Assembly (NCBI GenBank): GCA_963817485.1
Contig: CAWFOR010000005.1
Span: 186,001 to 250,000 of the forward strand
DNA: 64,000 bases
Source of the DNA: Hyphomicrobium_A sp963817485
GTDB lineage: Bacteria > Pseudomonadota > Alphaproteobacteria > Rhizobiales > Hyphomicrobiaceae
Direction of reading: 5' to 3'
Below the pieces are notes generated by a model. It had not been told where the DNA came from. It worked only from the letters and a program-made list of their open reading frames with translations, and did no database searches. Position 1 is the stretch's first letter, and each line of letters starts with the position of its first letter. The position numbers were made by a program, and so were the translations under genes. Of the stretch, positions 9,375 to 19,340 are shown piece by piece.

Positions 9375-10352
9375 ATGCCTTTCGATGCTCGGAGTGGAGA
9401 CGGTCGCGGTCCGTTGGCGATCAAGCTTGTAGCCGGAAACAGCAACCGGCCGCTCGCGGAGGCGATCTGCGCCCATTTGAAGGTGCCACCGACCAAGGGT
9501 CAGGTGAAGCGCTTCGCCGATATGGAGATCTTCGTCGAGATCCAGGAGAACGTCCGCGGCCAGGACGTCTTCGTGATCCAGTCGATCTCGTTCCCGGCCA
9601 ACGACAACCTGATGGAGCTCTTGATCCTGATCGACGCGCTGAAGCGTGCCTCCGCCGCGCGCATCACCGCCGTCATCCCCTACTACGGCTACGCGCGCCA
9701 GGATCGCAAGCCCGGTCCGCGCACCCCGATCTCGGCCAAGCTCGTCGCCAACCTGATCGAGCGCGCGGGAGCCGATCGCGTCATGACGCTCGATCTGCAC
9801 GCCGGGCAGATCCAGGGCTTCTTCGACATCCCGACCGACAACCTGTTTGCCGCACCCGTGATGGTGCGCGACATCCAGGAGCACCACAAAGGCAACAACC
9901 TGATGGTTGTCTCGCCCGACGTCGGCGGCGTGGTGCGTGCACGCGCGCTCGCTAAGCGCATCGAGGTGCCGATCGCCATCTGCGACAAGCGCCGCGATCG
10001 GCCGGGCGAGTCGGAAGTGATGCACGTCATCGGCGACGTGCGCGGCAAGCGCTGCATCCTGATCGACGACATCGTCGATTCCGGCGGCACGCTGGTCAAC
10101 GCGGCCGAGGCGCTTCTGAAGCACGGCGCCACCGAGGTGATGGCCTACATCACGCACGGCGTGCTATCTGGCGGCGCGGTCAGCCGCATCCAGAACTCCA
10201 AACTCAAGTCGCTGGTGATTACGGATTCGATCCAGCCGACGGCCGCGGTGCTGGCGGCCAAGAACATTCGCGTGCTGTCGATCGCCCCGCTGATCGGCGA
10301 GGCCATCCTGCGCACCGCGCGCGAGGAGAGCGTGTCGAGCCTCTTCTACTGA
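9375..10352 (+). CDS. prs: Ribose-phosphate pyrophosphokinase
   Basis: Makes PRPP from ribose-5-phosphate and ATP, feeding nucleotide, His and Trp synthesis and the Apt reaction encoded at 23 kb. The 325-residue protein shows the ATP-site motif PYYGYARQDRK, the VVSPDVGGVVRARALAK segment and the PRPP-binding loop CILIDDIVDSGGT. The start ATG follows GGAGG by eight bases; this adds about 15 residues before the usual family start, so the true start might be slightly downstream. Confidence 0.96.
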   Translation: MPFDARSGDGRGPLAIKLVAGNSNRPLAEAICAHLKVPPTKGQVKRFADMEIFVEIQENVRGQDVFVIQSISFPANDNLMELLILIDALKRASAARITAVIPYYGYARQDRKPGPRTPISAKLVANLIERAGADRVMTLDLHAGQIQGFFDIPTDNLFAAPVMVRDIQEHHKGNNLMVVSPDVGGVVRARALAKRIEVPIAICDKRRDRPGESEVMHVIGDVRGKRCILIDDIVDSGGTLVNAAEALLKHGATEVMAYITHGVLSGGAVSRIQNSKLKSLVITDSIQPTAAVLAAKNIRVLSIAPLIGEAILRTAREESVSSLFY

Positions 10353-10593
10353 GCCCGACCAGACGCTCGTCACGCGAGAAACCAGATGGCTTCTAGCGTT
10401 TCGCGCAGCGTGAATCGCGCTAACGTTTACCTCTAGCGTCGTATCAACGCGGGTCTTCCGACGATACGAATGCTTCGCCGCCGACTAAACATGTGGCGTT
10501 GCGGATACGCCCACGTGCTCAAACGAGAGTGCCCCTCCGAAAGACACCGACTCGCAATTGAACTGGCTCCGAAAGAGGGCTATCGATCCATCC

Positions 10594-10609
10594 GGATAAT
10601 ATAACATCC
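10594..10609 (+). promoter_or_regulatory. Candidate Zur/Fur-type operator overlapping a -10-like box
   Basis: Imperfect AT-rich palindrome GGATAATATAACATCC ending 15 bases before the receptor start. Its outer arms GGAT/ATCC and centre TATA are symmetric. It contains TATAAC, which could itself be a -10 element. The call rests on position upstream of a metallophore/metal receptor gene and on a Fur/Zur-type regulator encoded at the other end of that gene. No match to a defined consensus was computed. Confidence 0.3.
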
Positions 10610-10624
10610 ATAGGGTGGCGTAGG

Positions 10625-13001
10625 ATGAGGGTAAGCGCAGGCTCCGTCAGCGTTCCGGTTCGCAATTCCCTCGCTCGCGGAGCGGCGGGATTGCGGCTCT
10701 GTCTCATGATTGCGCTTGCCACTTCGGCCTCAACCGAGACCGCTTGGGCCCAGCAGGCTCCGCCCGTATCCGCACCCAAGGAACAAAATGCCTCTCCGGC
10801 AGAGGAGACGACGTTGCCGCCCGTCGTCGTAGTGGAAGGAACGAAGCCGGCAGCGGCAAAGAAGGCCACGAAAAAGACCGCGAAGAACACGGCGCCCCCG
10901 TCAACCCCCACGCAAGCGACACCGACCGCCGCAACGCTCGGCGTGCCGGGCGCGACTGGAGTTACATTTCCGCTTGCCGCGGAAACGAAGGCGCTCGACG
11001 ACGCGCGCGATAATCTGCTGACTCAGATCGGCACCAACGCATATTCCATGAACCGCGAGGTGCTCGAGGCTATCCCGGGGGGCACGAACACCCCGATGAG
11101 CAAGGTCCTGCTGCAGGCGCCCGGCGTCTCGCAAGATTTCAGTGGCCAGCGGCCAGATCCACGTGCGCAACGAGCACGCGAACGTCCAGTTCAGGATCAA
11201 CGGCATCATCCTTCCGGACGGCGTGTCGGGCTTCAGCCAAGTGCTGGACACGGCCTTCGTCGGGAACCTTTCGCTCATTACCGGTGCGCTGCCGGCGGAG
11301 TACGGCCTGCGCACCTCGGGCCTCATCGACATTCAGACCCGCAGCGGCGCCTTCGATGGCGGCGGCAGCGTCGGCGTCTATGGCGGCAGCCGCGAGACCA
11401 TCACGCCAAGCTTCGAGTACGGCGGGACGAGCGGACAGACAGAATACTTCGTCACCGGTCGATACTTCGGCAGCAACGAGGGCATCGAGAATCCAACGGC
11501 GAGCGTGGTTCCCATCCACGACGACACCGAGCAGGGCGCCTTTTTCAGCTACGTGTCGACGCTGCTCAACCCCAATACGCGCCTAAGCTGGATCTCCGGC
11601 AGCACGATCAATCAGTACCAGATCCCCAACAGCCCCGGTCAGAACCCGGCTTTCACGCCGTTCGGCGTGCAGACCTTCAATTCGTCGCTGCTCAACGAAC
11701 GGCAATTCGAGCAGAACTACTATGACGTGATCGCGCTGCAGCAGAAATCAGACTCCGTCGATTGGCAGCTTGCATACTTCGCGCGCTACAGCGATCTCCA
11801 CTTCACACCCGACGAGCTCGGCGACCTCGTCTTCAACGGTGTCGCGTCCAACGTCCAGCGCCAGAGTCTCGTCAACGGCGTGCAGGGTGATGGGTCCTAC
11901 AAGGTCAACGATACGCATACTCTGCGCGCGGGCTTCTTCATCAGTGGCGAGCAGACAGACGTGAGCAACGCTTCTGCGGTCATGCCCGACGTCGGAGACG
12001 TTCCGGTCAACGTCGATGAAAGCACGTCGAAGCTCGGGTGGCTGCTCGGAGGCTACCTGCAAGATGAATGGAAGCTCACCCACCAGCTGACCCTGAACTT
12101 CGGCATCCGCTTCGACCAGATGTACCAGTTCGTCGATGCCAACCAATGGAGCCCCCGCGCCAGCCTGGTCTACAAGCCCTTCGACGGCACGACGCTGCAT
12201 GCGGGCTACGCCCGCTATTTCACGCCGCCGTCGCAAGTTCTGGCGGGCCCAACCAATGTTGCGGCCTTCGACAACACCTCGCAGGCGTCAGGAACATGCG
12301 GAGGGCAATCTCCGGACGTACAGCCGCCCTGCGGCCTCGTCCTTCCCGAGCGCTCGCACTACTTCGACGTTGGCATCGTGCAGCGCATCTTCCGCGGCCT
12401 CGATGTCGGGGTCGACGGCTACTACAAGATTGCGCGCGATCTGCTCGACGATGGACAGTTCGGTGCAGCGCTCGTACTCGACGGGTTCAACTATGCGAAA
12501 GCCTATAACGAGGGCATCGAGATCAAAGCCGACTACAACGTCGGCAATCTCAGAGCTTACGGCAACATCGCGATCGCCCAGCAGAAGGGCACCGACATCG
12601 TCTCCAACCAGTATCTGATCAAGCCCGACGATCTCGCCTACATCGCCAACCACTACATCTTCACCGACCACTCGCAGACGGTAACCGCGTCGGCGGGCAT
12701 CTCGTATCTACTCTGGCAGCAGACCCGACTCAGCGCCGACATGATCTACGGCAGCGGGTTGCGAACCGATTCTCCCGATGGCGTCCCGAACGGGTCGCAT
12801 GTGCCGGGCTACACTCAAGTCAATATCGGCATGTCGCACGAATTTCAGGACGGCATGGAGAAGCCCGCCACCATCCGCTTCGACATCATCAACCTGTTCG
12901 ACAAGGTGTATGAGATCCGCGACGGCTCGGGCATCGGCGTCTTTGCGCCACAGTACGGCCCCCGCCGCGAATTCCTGGTCGGGCTATCGCAGAAGTTCTG
13001 A
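10625..13001 (+). pseudogene. TonB-dependent outer-membrane receptor, frameshifted (possibly a sequence error)
   Basis: Outer-membrane active-transport receptor of about 790 residues if repaired. The 5' part encodes a signal peptide, an Ala/Lys-rich segment, a TonB-box-like LPPVVVVEG and the start of the plug (GGTNTPMSKVLLQAPGVSQD). The reading frame then breaks at the TTT at 11137-11139; removing one T gives the canonical join QDSVASGQIHVRNEH and the plug continues with NGIILPDG. The C-terminal barrel runs to a terminal aromatic residue (SQKF). The substrate is unknown; the neighbouring Zur-type regulator suggests zinc or another metal. Confidence 0.85.
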
Positions 13002-13076
13002 TGGATGTTGGGGTCGCGGCCTTAGCAGAGCGTCAGTGCGATGTGAGGATGTGTCCGCGCAGCCCCACCACCGCTC

Positions 13077-13481
13077 CTAAGCCGTGGTGCAGGTGCGACA
13101 GCGACCGCGCAGCTCGAGCGTCATCCGGTCGACGGCGAACTTCGCCTTCTTGGCCCACCCGAGCAGCCGATCCACGGCCTGCGGCTCGTCGAACTCGGTG
13201 ACGATGCCGCAATCCTCGCAGATCGCGAATACGGCGACGCCCTCGTGGCTCGGATGGCGGCAGGCGACGAAGGCGTTGAGCGACTCGAGCCGGTGCGCCT
13301 GACCGTCCGCGATCAGCCGGTCGAGCGAGCGATAGACGGTCTGCGGCGCGAGCGTGGCCTTGTCGCGCAGGCGGTCGATGAGCTCGTAAGCACTCACGGG
13401 CCGGCCGACGCCGCGCAGCGCCTCGACGATCATCTTGTCCTGCTCCGGCGCGGGACGCCGCTTCGTGCCTTTGCGAACCAT
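13077..13481 (-). CDS. Fur-family metal-responsive regulator, Zur-like
   Basis: Regulator of 134 residues of the Fur superfamily. The N-terminal winged helix contains APQTVYRSLDRLI, and the dimerisation domain has the structural zinc pairs CEDC and CRTC plus a HPSHEG metal segment, which is typical of Zur rather than Fur. The ATG at 13481 is chosen from alignment expectation; the frame is open further upstream through Ala-rich codons. It is convergent with the TonB receptor, with the two stops about 75 bases apart. Zinc control of that receptor is inference. Confidence 0.83.
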   Translation of the reverse strand: MVRKGTKRRPAPEQDKMIVEALRGVGRPVSAYELIDRLRDKATLAPQTVYRSLDRLIADGQAHRLESLNAFVACRHPSHEGVAVFAICEDCGIVTEFDEPQAVDRLLGWAKKAKFAVDRMTLELRGRCRTCTTA

Positions 13482-13607
13482 GTCCACCGCTGTATGCCCA
13501 AGGCCTGCAGCCGCCGCGGCGGCGGCCAGAAACACTTCAGGGACACTAGTGTCCAATTTTCCCGGGCGCCGCAAGCCGGGGCGCCGTTCAGGGCCGTTTA
13601 CCGGCGA

Positions 13608-13636
13608 TTGCCAAGCCCCTGATCCGCCGCTATAAC
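13608..13636 (+). promoter_or_regulatory. Sigma-70-type promoter of rplY
   Basis: TTGCCA at 13608-13613 and TATAAC at 13631-13636 are separated by exactly 17 bases. Transcription would start near 13643 and give a leader of about 93 bases before rplY. Confidence 0.55.
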
Positions 13637-13644
13637 CCGCGCCA

Positions 13645-13660
13645 TCTCACCACTATGAGA
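13645..13660 (+). other. Small leader hairpin of rplY
   Basis: TCTCA and TGAGA form a five-base stem around a six-base loop right at the predicted transcript start. Alone it is weak evidence; it is listed because it sits between the promoter and the terminator-like hairpin in the same leader. Confidence 0.3.
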
Positions 13661-13688
13661 CGCCGCTCGGCACCCTTGGAGGCCGCGC

Positions 13689-13719
13689 GGGCCAATGGGC
13701 CGCACTGGCCCCTTTTTTT
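13689..13719 (+). terminator. Intrinsic-terminator-like hairpin in the rplY leader (attenuator candidate)
   Basis: GGGCCA (13689-13694) pairs with TGGCCC (13706-13711), loop of 11 bases, followed at once by CTTTTTTT. There is no upstream plus-strand gene that needs a terminator here, as the neighbour upstream is on the other strand. It lies between the rplY promoter and the rplY ribosome site, so premature termination of the rplY transcript is the natural reading. Confidence 0.55.
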
Positions 13720-13735
13720 GTTGGAGATCAATGCC

Positions 13736-14521
13736 ATGGCTCAGCAGTCCAGCGAGCTCAAAGCCACGGCGCGCCCACGTGCAGGCAAGGGGGCCGCACG
13801 CCAAGCCCGTCGTGACGGCAAGGTTCCGGGAGTGATCTACGGCGACGGCAAGCCGCCCGAGCTGATCGTTCTCGATTATAGCGACCTGTGGAAACAGGTG
13901 ATCAAGGGCCACTTCACCTCCACCGTGTTCGAGGTCGAGGTCGACGGCAAAATGAACCGCGTGCTTCCGCGCGAGCTGCAGGTCGATCCCGTGAAGGACC
14001 TGCCCATCCACGTCGATTTCATGCGCATCGGCAAAGACGGCCGCATCCGCGTCGCGGTGGCCGTGCGCTTCATCAACGAGGCGCTCTCGCCCGGCCTCAA
14101 GCGCGGCGGCGTGTTGAACGTCGTGCGCCACGACATCGAGGTCACCTGCCCGTACGACAAGATGCCGGCTTTCTTCGAGGTCGATCTCACCGGTCTCGAA
14201 ATCGGCCGCTCCGTGCACATATCGTCTGTGAAACTGCCCGAGGGCGTCGAGCCGACGATCAAGGGCCGCGACTTCACGATCGCGACGATCGCGGGCGCCG
14301 CGAAGCAGGAAGAGGAAGTCGTCACCGCGGTGGCAGCGACCGAGGGCGCAGCAGCGGAAGGCGCTGCGGCGGCACCGGGCGCCGAAGGCGCTGCGGCAGC
14401 CGGTGCCAAGGGCGCGGCTCCGGGTGCCAAGGGCGCGGCTCCAGGCGCCAAGGGCGCCGCGGCGCCTGCGGCCAAGGCCGCGGCTCCTGCGGCCAAGGCC
14501 GGCGGCGACAAGAAGAAGTAA
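13736..14521 (+). CDS. rplY: 50S ribosomal protein L25 (CTC form)
   Basis: Binds 5S rRNA in the large subunit. The 261-residue protein has the L25 domain at about residues 1-95 (ARPRAGKGAARQARRDGKVPG, then VIYGDGK), the TL5/CTC beta domain to about residue 195, and then a low-complexity tail of about 65 residues. The tail is made of Ala/Gly/Lys repeats of the form GAKGAAP and ends in DKKK. The start ATG at 13736 follows a GGAG; an out-of-frame ATG lies five bases earlier. It is followed by pth, the usual order. Confidence 0.95.
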   Translation: MAQQSSELKATARPRAGKGAARQARRDGKVPGVIYGDGKPPELIVLDYSDLWKQVIKGHFTSTVFEVEVDGKMNRVLPRELQVDPVKDLPIHVDFMRIGKDGRIRVAVAVRFINEALSPGLKRGGVLNVVRHDIEVTCPYDKMPAFFEVDLTGLEIGRSVHISSVKLPEGVEPTIKGRDFTIATIAGAAKQEEEVVTAVAATEGAAAEGAAAAPGAEGAAAAGAKGAAPGAKGAAPGAKGAAAPAAKAAAPAAKAGGDKKK

Positions 14522-14533
14522 TCCGCTATCCGT

Positions 14534-14562
14534 GGGCGCGCTCGCTTCAATCGAGCGCGCCC
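14534..14562. repeat. Perfect 11-bp inverted repeat between rplY and pth
   Basis: GGGCGCGCTCG (14534-14544) and CGAGCGCGCCC (14552-14562) are exact complements around a 7-base loop. No U tract follows, so it is not a classical intrinsic terminator; it may stabilise the rplY mRNA end or tune read-through into pth, which starts 26 bases later. Confidence 0.5.
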
Positions 14563-14587
14563 GCGCATCTCCGCGCGGGGCATTCCC

Positions 14588-15316
14588 ATGAAGCTCTTCG
14601 TCGGACTGGGCAACCCGGGCGAGAAATACGCGCGCCATCGCCACAACGTCGGCTTCATGGCGATCGACCATATTGCTTCGCGCCACGACGCCGGCCCGTG
14701 GCGCCGGCGCTTTCAGGGCGAGACGGCGGAGCTGAGCCTCGGCGGCGATCGCGTCGTGCTGCTGAAGCCCACGACCTTCATGAACGAGAGCGGGCGCTCG
14801 GTGGGCGAGGCGCAGCGCTTCCTCAAAATCCCGGTGAGCGACGTCTACGTGTTCCACGACGAGATCGATCTCGCGCCGGGCAAGGTCAAGGTGAAGTCCG
14901 GCGGCGGCAACGCCGGCCACAATGGCCTGCGCTCGATCACCGCCCACATCGGCAACGACTACAACCGCGTGCGCATCGGGGTCGGCCACCCTGGCGTGAA
15001 AGAGGTGGTCCCGCACTACGTGCTGCACGATTTCGCCAAGGCCGAGTATGAGTGGCTGGAGCCGCTGCTCGACGCGATGGCGGAGTCTGCGCGCTACCTC
15101 GCGCACGGCGACAGCGCCCGCTTCCTGTCGCATGTCGCCCGCGCCGAGCGCGAGAGCGAAAGCGAGAGCAAGCCGGAAACAAAGTCGGCCGCGCCGCCGA
15201 AGAAGGAGCGCACGCCGGCAAAGTCGCACCCCGCGGGCGAGCGCGCGTCAAAGCGTGCGGGCGCACTCGCCGAGAACCTCAAGAAGTGGCTCAGCGGCCG
15301 CTCCTCCAAAGAGTGA
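14588..15316 (+). CDS. pth: Peptidyl-tRNA hydrolase
   Basis: Releases tRNA from prematurely ended peptidyl-tRNA. The 242-residue protein has the Pth signature VGLGNPGEKYARHRHNVGF with the catalytic His, the KPTTFMNESGRSV substrate segment and the VFHDEIDLAPGKVKVKSGGG region with the catalytic Asp. The enzyme core ends near residue 190; a Lys/Glu/Ser-rich tail of about 50 residues follows, as in other Hyphomicrobiales. Read-through from rplY is likely. Confidence 0.96.
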   Translation: MKLFVGLGNPGEKYARHRHNVGFMAIDHIASRHDAGPWRRRFQGETAELSLGGDRVVLLKPTTFMNESGRSVGEAQRFLKIPVSDVYVFHDEIDLAPGKVKVKSGGGNAGHNGLRSITAHIGNDYNRVRIGVGHPGVKEVVPHYVLHDFAKAEYEWLEPLLDAMAESARYLAHGDSARFLSHVARAERESESESKPETKSAAPPKKERTPAKSHPAGERASKRAGALAENLKKWLSGRSSKE

Positions 15317-15350
15317 CGTCGCTTTAGACGAAATAGGGCCCAGAGGCAGC

Positions 15351-16276
<926 letters not shown>

Positions 16277-16280
<4 letters not shown>

Positions 16281-17038
16281 ACCTTTATGCCGTCCGCGCG
16301 ATCTACTCCTTCGAGATGGCGCGCACCTGGCGCACGCTGATGCAGAGCATCTTCTCGCCGGTGCTGTCGACCTCGCTTTATTTCATCGTGTTCGGCGCCG
16401 CCGTCGGCTCGCGCATCGCGCAGATCGACGGCGTCAGCTACGGCGCCTTCATCGTGCCGGGGCTCATCATGCTGCAGATCCTGACGCAGAGCCTCACCAA
16501 CGCCGCCTTCGGCATCTACTTCCCGCGCTTCACCGGCACCATCTACGAGCTTCTCTCCGCGCCGATCTCGCCCTTCGAGATCGTGCTCGGCTACGTCGGC
16601 GCCGCGGCGACGAAATCGATCATTCTCGGGCTCATCATCCTCGCCACGGCCGCGCTGTTCGTGCCCCTCCACATCATGCACCCCGTGCTGATGCTGACCT
16701 TCCTGGTGCTCACCGCGCTGACCTTCAGCATGTTCGGGTTCATCATCGGCATCTGGGCCGACGGCTTCGAGAAGCTGCAGGTGATCCCGCTGCTCATCAT
16801 CACGCCGCTGACGTTCCTCGGCGGCACATTCTACTCGGTGAAGATGCTGCCGCCGTTCTGGCAGACGGTCACGCTGTTCAATCCGGTCGTGTACCTGATC
16901 AGCGGATTCCGCTGGAGCTTCTATGAAATCTCCGACGTCAACGTCATGGTCAGCCTGGGGATGACGCTCGTCTTCCTCTGCGCCTGCATGGCGACCATCT
17001 GGTGGATCTTCACCACCGGCTACCGGCTCAAGGCCTAG
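16277..17038 (+). CDS. ABC-2 type exporter permease
   Basis: Membrane protein of 253 residues with six hydrophobic segments and the ABC-2 signature region (FLGGTFYSVKMLPPFWQTVTLFNP). It is the membrane partner of the preceding ATPase, of the YadH/NodJ type. The ATG at 16277 overlaps the ATPase stop codon. The exported compound cannot be named. Confidence 0.92.
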
Positions 17039-17175
17039 CCCGCGATCAAGTGGGGTGAACCTGCGGCAACGCCGGGCTTCACAATTGACGCCGAACCGCT
17101 TAAGGCACGGGCGCGGATGGCGCCTGCCTGCGTCGTCCAATCCCCGCCAACCCTCTCCAGCAAAGCGACGGCGAC

Positions 17176-18273
17176 ATGGGCTTCAAATGCGGCATCGTGG
17201 GCCTGCCGAACGTCGGCAAGTCGACGCTCTTCAACGCGCTGACGCAGACGGCGGCGGCCGAGGCCGCCAACTATCCGTTCTGCACCATCGAGCCCAACGT
17301 CGGCGAGGTCGGCGTACCCGATGAGCGGCTCGACAAGCTCGCGGCGATCGCCAAGTCGGGCCAGATCATCCCGACGCGGCTCACCTTCGTCGACATCGCG
17401 GGGCTGGTGCGCGGCGCCTCCAAGGGCGAAGGGCTCGGCAACAAGTTCCTGTCGCACATCCGCGAGGTGGACGCCGTCGCCTACGTGCTGCGCTGCTTCG
17501 AGGACGACGACATTACGCACGTCGAGAACCGCATCGATCCGCTGGCCGACGCCGAGACGGTCGAGACCGAACTGATGCTCGCCGACATGGAGAGCCTGGA
17601 GAAGCGCATCGCGTCGGTGGAGAAAAAGGCCAAGAGCGGCGACAAGGAGAGCAAGGCGCAGCTAGCCGTCATGGAGAAGGCGCTGGCGCCGTTGCGCGAG
17701 GGCAGGCCGGCCCGAACTGCCGCCGTCACGGCCGAGGAGCGGCCGATTTTCGTCGGGCTGCAGCTCCTGACCTCCAAGCCGGTGGTTTACGTCTGCAATG
17801 TCGAGGAGGCGTCGGCCGCCAACGGCAACGCCTATTCGAAGGCGGTCGAGGAGCGCGCCCGCGCCGAGGGCGCCGTATCCGTCGTCATCTCGGCCAAGAT
17901 CGAGGCCGAGTTCGCCGGGCTGCCGGCCGCTGACCGCGACGAATTCCTGGCCGAGATGGGCCTCAAGGAGCCGGGCCTCAACCGGCTCATCCGCGCCGGC
18001 TATCAGCTCCTCGATCTCGTCACCTATTTCACCGTCGGCCCCAAGGAAGCGCGCGCCTGGACCATCACGCGCGGCACCAAGGCGCCGCAGGCCGCGGGCG
18101 TCATCCATACCGACTTCGAGAAGGGCTTCATCCGCGCCGAGACCATCGCGTATGACGACTACGTGAGCTTGGGCGGCGAGAACGGCGCAAAGGATGCCGG
18201 GAAAATGCGGCTCGAGGGCAAGGAGTACGTCGTCAAGGACGGCGACGTAATGCACTTCCGCTTCGCGAACTAG
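17176..18273 (+). CDS. ychF: Redox-regulated ATPase YchF (Obg-like)
   Basis: Cytoplasmic P-loop NTPase of 365 residues, known to prefer ATP and to bind ribosomes. G1 GLPNVGKST is at residues 9-17, G3 is DIAGLVRGAS, and the base-recognition motif is NVEE instead of NKxD, which explains the ATP preference of the family. A coiled coil and C-terminal TGS domain (GVIHTDFEKGFIRAETIAYDD) follow. The last 16 codons have a second, diverged copy at 19272-19319, beyond the iminopeptidase gene. Confidence 0.97.
   Translation: MGFKCGIVGLPNVGKSTLFNALTQTAAAEAANYPFCTIEPNVGEVGVPDERLDKLAAIAKSGQIIPTRLTFVDIAGLVRGASKGEGLGNKFLSHIREVDAVAYVLRCFEDDDITHVENRIDPLADAETVETELMLADMESLEKRIASVEKKAKSGDKESKAQLAVMEKALAPLREGRPARTAAVTAEERPIFVGLQLLTSKPVVYVCNVEEASAANGNAYSKAVEERARAEGAVSVVISAKIEAEFAGLPAADRDEFLAEMGLKEPGLNRLIRAGYQLLDLVTYFTVGPKEARAWTITRGTKAPQAAGVIHTDFEKGFIRAETIAYDDYVSLGGENGAKDAGKMRLEGKEYVVKDGDVMHFRFAN
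18226..18273 (+). repeat. Direct repeat copy A: 3' end of ychF
   Basis: These 48 bases encode YVVKDGDVMHFRFAN plus stop and match 19272-19319 at 43 of 48 positions. Three of the five differences are single changes that leave the protein nearly the same; the other two are in the stop codon (TAG versus TGA). Confidence 0.85.
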
Positions 18274-18288
18274 CGGGCCTACAAACCG

Positions 18289-19245
18289 ATGTCGGGGCAA
18301 TTCCCACCGATCGAACCCTACACCAGCGGAATGCTCGATGTGGGAGATGGGCATCAGATCTACTGGGAATGCTGCGGGAACCCTGTCGGCAAGCCCGCGC
18401 TCTTCTTGCACGGCGGTCCCGGTTCTGGCTGCTCATCTGGTCAGCGGCGGTTTTTTGATCCGGACCTCTATCGCGCCGTATTGTTCGATCAACGCGGATG
18501 CGGGCGCAGCCGGCCGCTAGCGAGCGAGCCCAGCGTCGACCTTGCTGCCAACACCACGACCCATTTGATCGCCGACATCGAGTTGTTACGCCTCACGCTT
18601 GGCGTGGATCGCTGGACCATTCTGGGGCTGTCCTGGGGCACTACCCTCGGGCTCGCCTATGCCCAAGCTCATCTCCAGCGTGTGAACGCAATGGTGTTGG
18701 GTTTCGTGACAACCACCTCCCGTTCCGAGGTGCGGTGGATCACTGAGGACGTCGGCCGCATATTCCCCGAGGAATGGGACCGTTTCGCGAGGGCCGTCCC
18801 TAACCATTTGCGGCATCTGCCGCTGGTCGATGCCTACGCCATCTTGCTTGGTGATCACGATCCCACTGTTCGAGATTACGCGGCACGCTCCTGGTGCACA
18901 TGGGAAGATGCTCACGTCTCGCTCACCCCGGGGATGATGCCCAGCCCACACTTTGATGACCCAGAGTTCCGACTTGGATTCGCCCGGCTGGTCACCCACT
19001 ATTGGCGGCACGCGGCGTTTCTCGAGGAGGATCAATTGATCCGCGACGCCTCGCGTCTAAACGGTATCCCTGGGGTGTTGATTCACGGCCGCTATGATGT
19101 CAGCGGTCCCCTGGTCACTGCATGGAAATTGCACAAGCAATGGGCGACCAGCAGGCTACACGTACTCGATGACGCGGGCCACGGTGGCGGGAGAGATTTT
19201 ATGCCCCTTGTTCTCCACGCCCTGAGTGAGTTTGCAGTCCTGTAG
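18289..19245 (+). CDS. Proline iminopeptidase-like alpha/beta hydrolase, probably acquired
   Basis: Aminopeptidase-type hydrolase of 318 residues that would remove N-terminal Pro from peptides. It shows the family oxyanion motif HGGPGSG near residues 41-47, DQRGCGRS, the nucleophile elbow GLSWG, the acid in GRYDVSGP and the catalytic His in DAGHGGG. It begins 15 bases after ychF and lies between two copies of the ychF 3' end. Its composition is lower in G+C than ychF (33/60 at 18541-18600 versus 42/60 at 18061-18120), which supports transfer. A paralogue lies at 30341. Confidence 0.88.
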   Translation: MSGQFPPIEPYTSGMLDVGDGHQIYWECCGNPVGKPALFLHGGPGSGCSSGQRRFFDPDLYRAVLFDQRGCGRSRPLASEPSVDLAANTTTHLIADIELLRLTLGVDRWTILGLSWGTTLGLAYAQAHLQRVNAMVLGFVTTTSRSEVRWITEDVGRIFPEEWDRFARAVPNHLRHLPLVDAYAILLGDHDPTVRDYAARSWCTWEDAHVSLTPGMMPSPHFDDPEFRLGFARLVTHYWRHAAFLEEDQLIRDASRLNGIPGVLIHGRYDVSGPLVTAWKLHKQWATSRLHVLDDAGHGGGRDFMPLVLHALSEFAVL

Positions 19246-19271
19246 CACGTCGATTGCCGACTGCCCCGACG

Positions 19272-19319
19272 TACGTGGTCAAGGACGGCGACGTGTTGCA
19301 CTTCCGCTTCGCGAACTGA
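19272..19319 (+). pseudogene. Orphan remnant of a ychF 3' end (direct repeat copy B)
   Basis: Encodes YVVKDGDVLHFRFAN and a stop, in the same order and spacing as the real ychF terminus, but with no gene body in front. It begins 26 bases after the iminopeptidase stop. The mismatch pattern suggests a diverged allele of ychF rather than chance similarity. It most likely marks the right edge of the inserted segment. Confidence 0.8.
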
Positions 19320-19340
19320 CCCGCCGTCCGTCGATGCGCG

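Noticed and set aside
13598..15229. 543-codon minus-strand open frame
   Set aside because: Lies antisense across rplY and pth; composition is that of a shadow frame.
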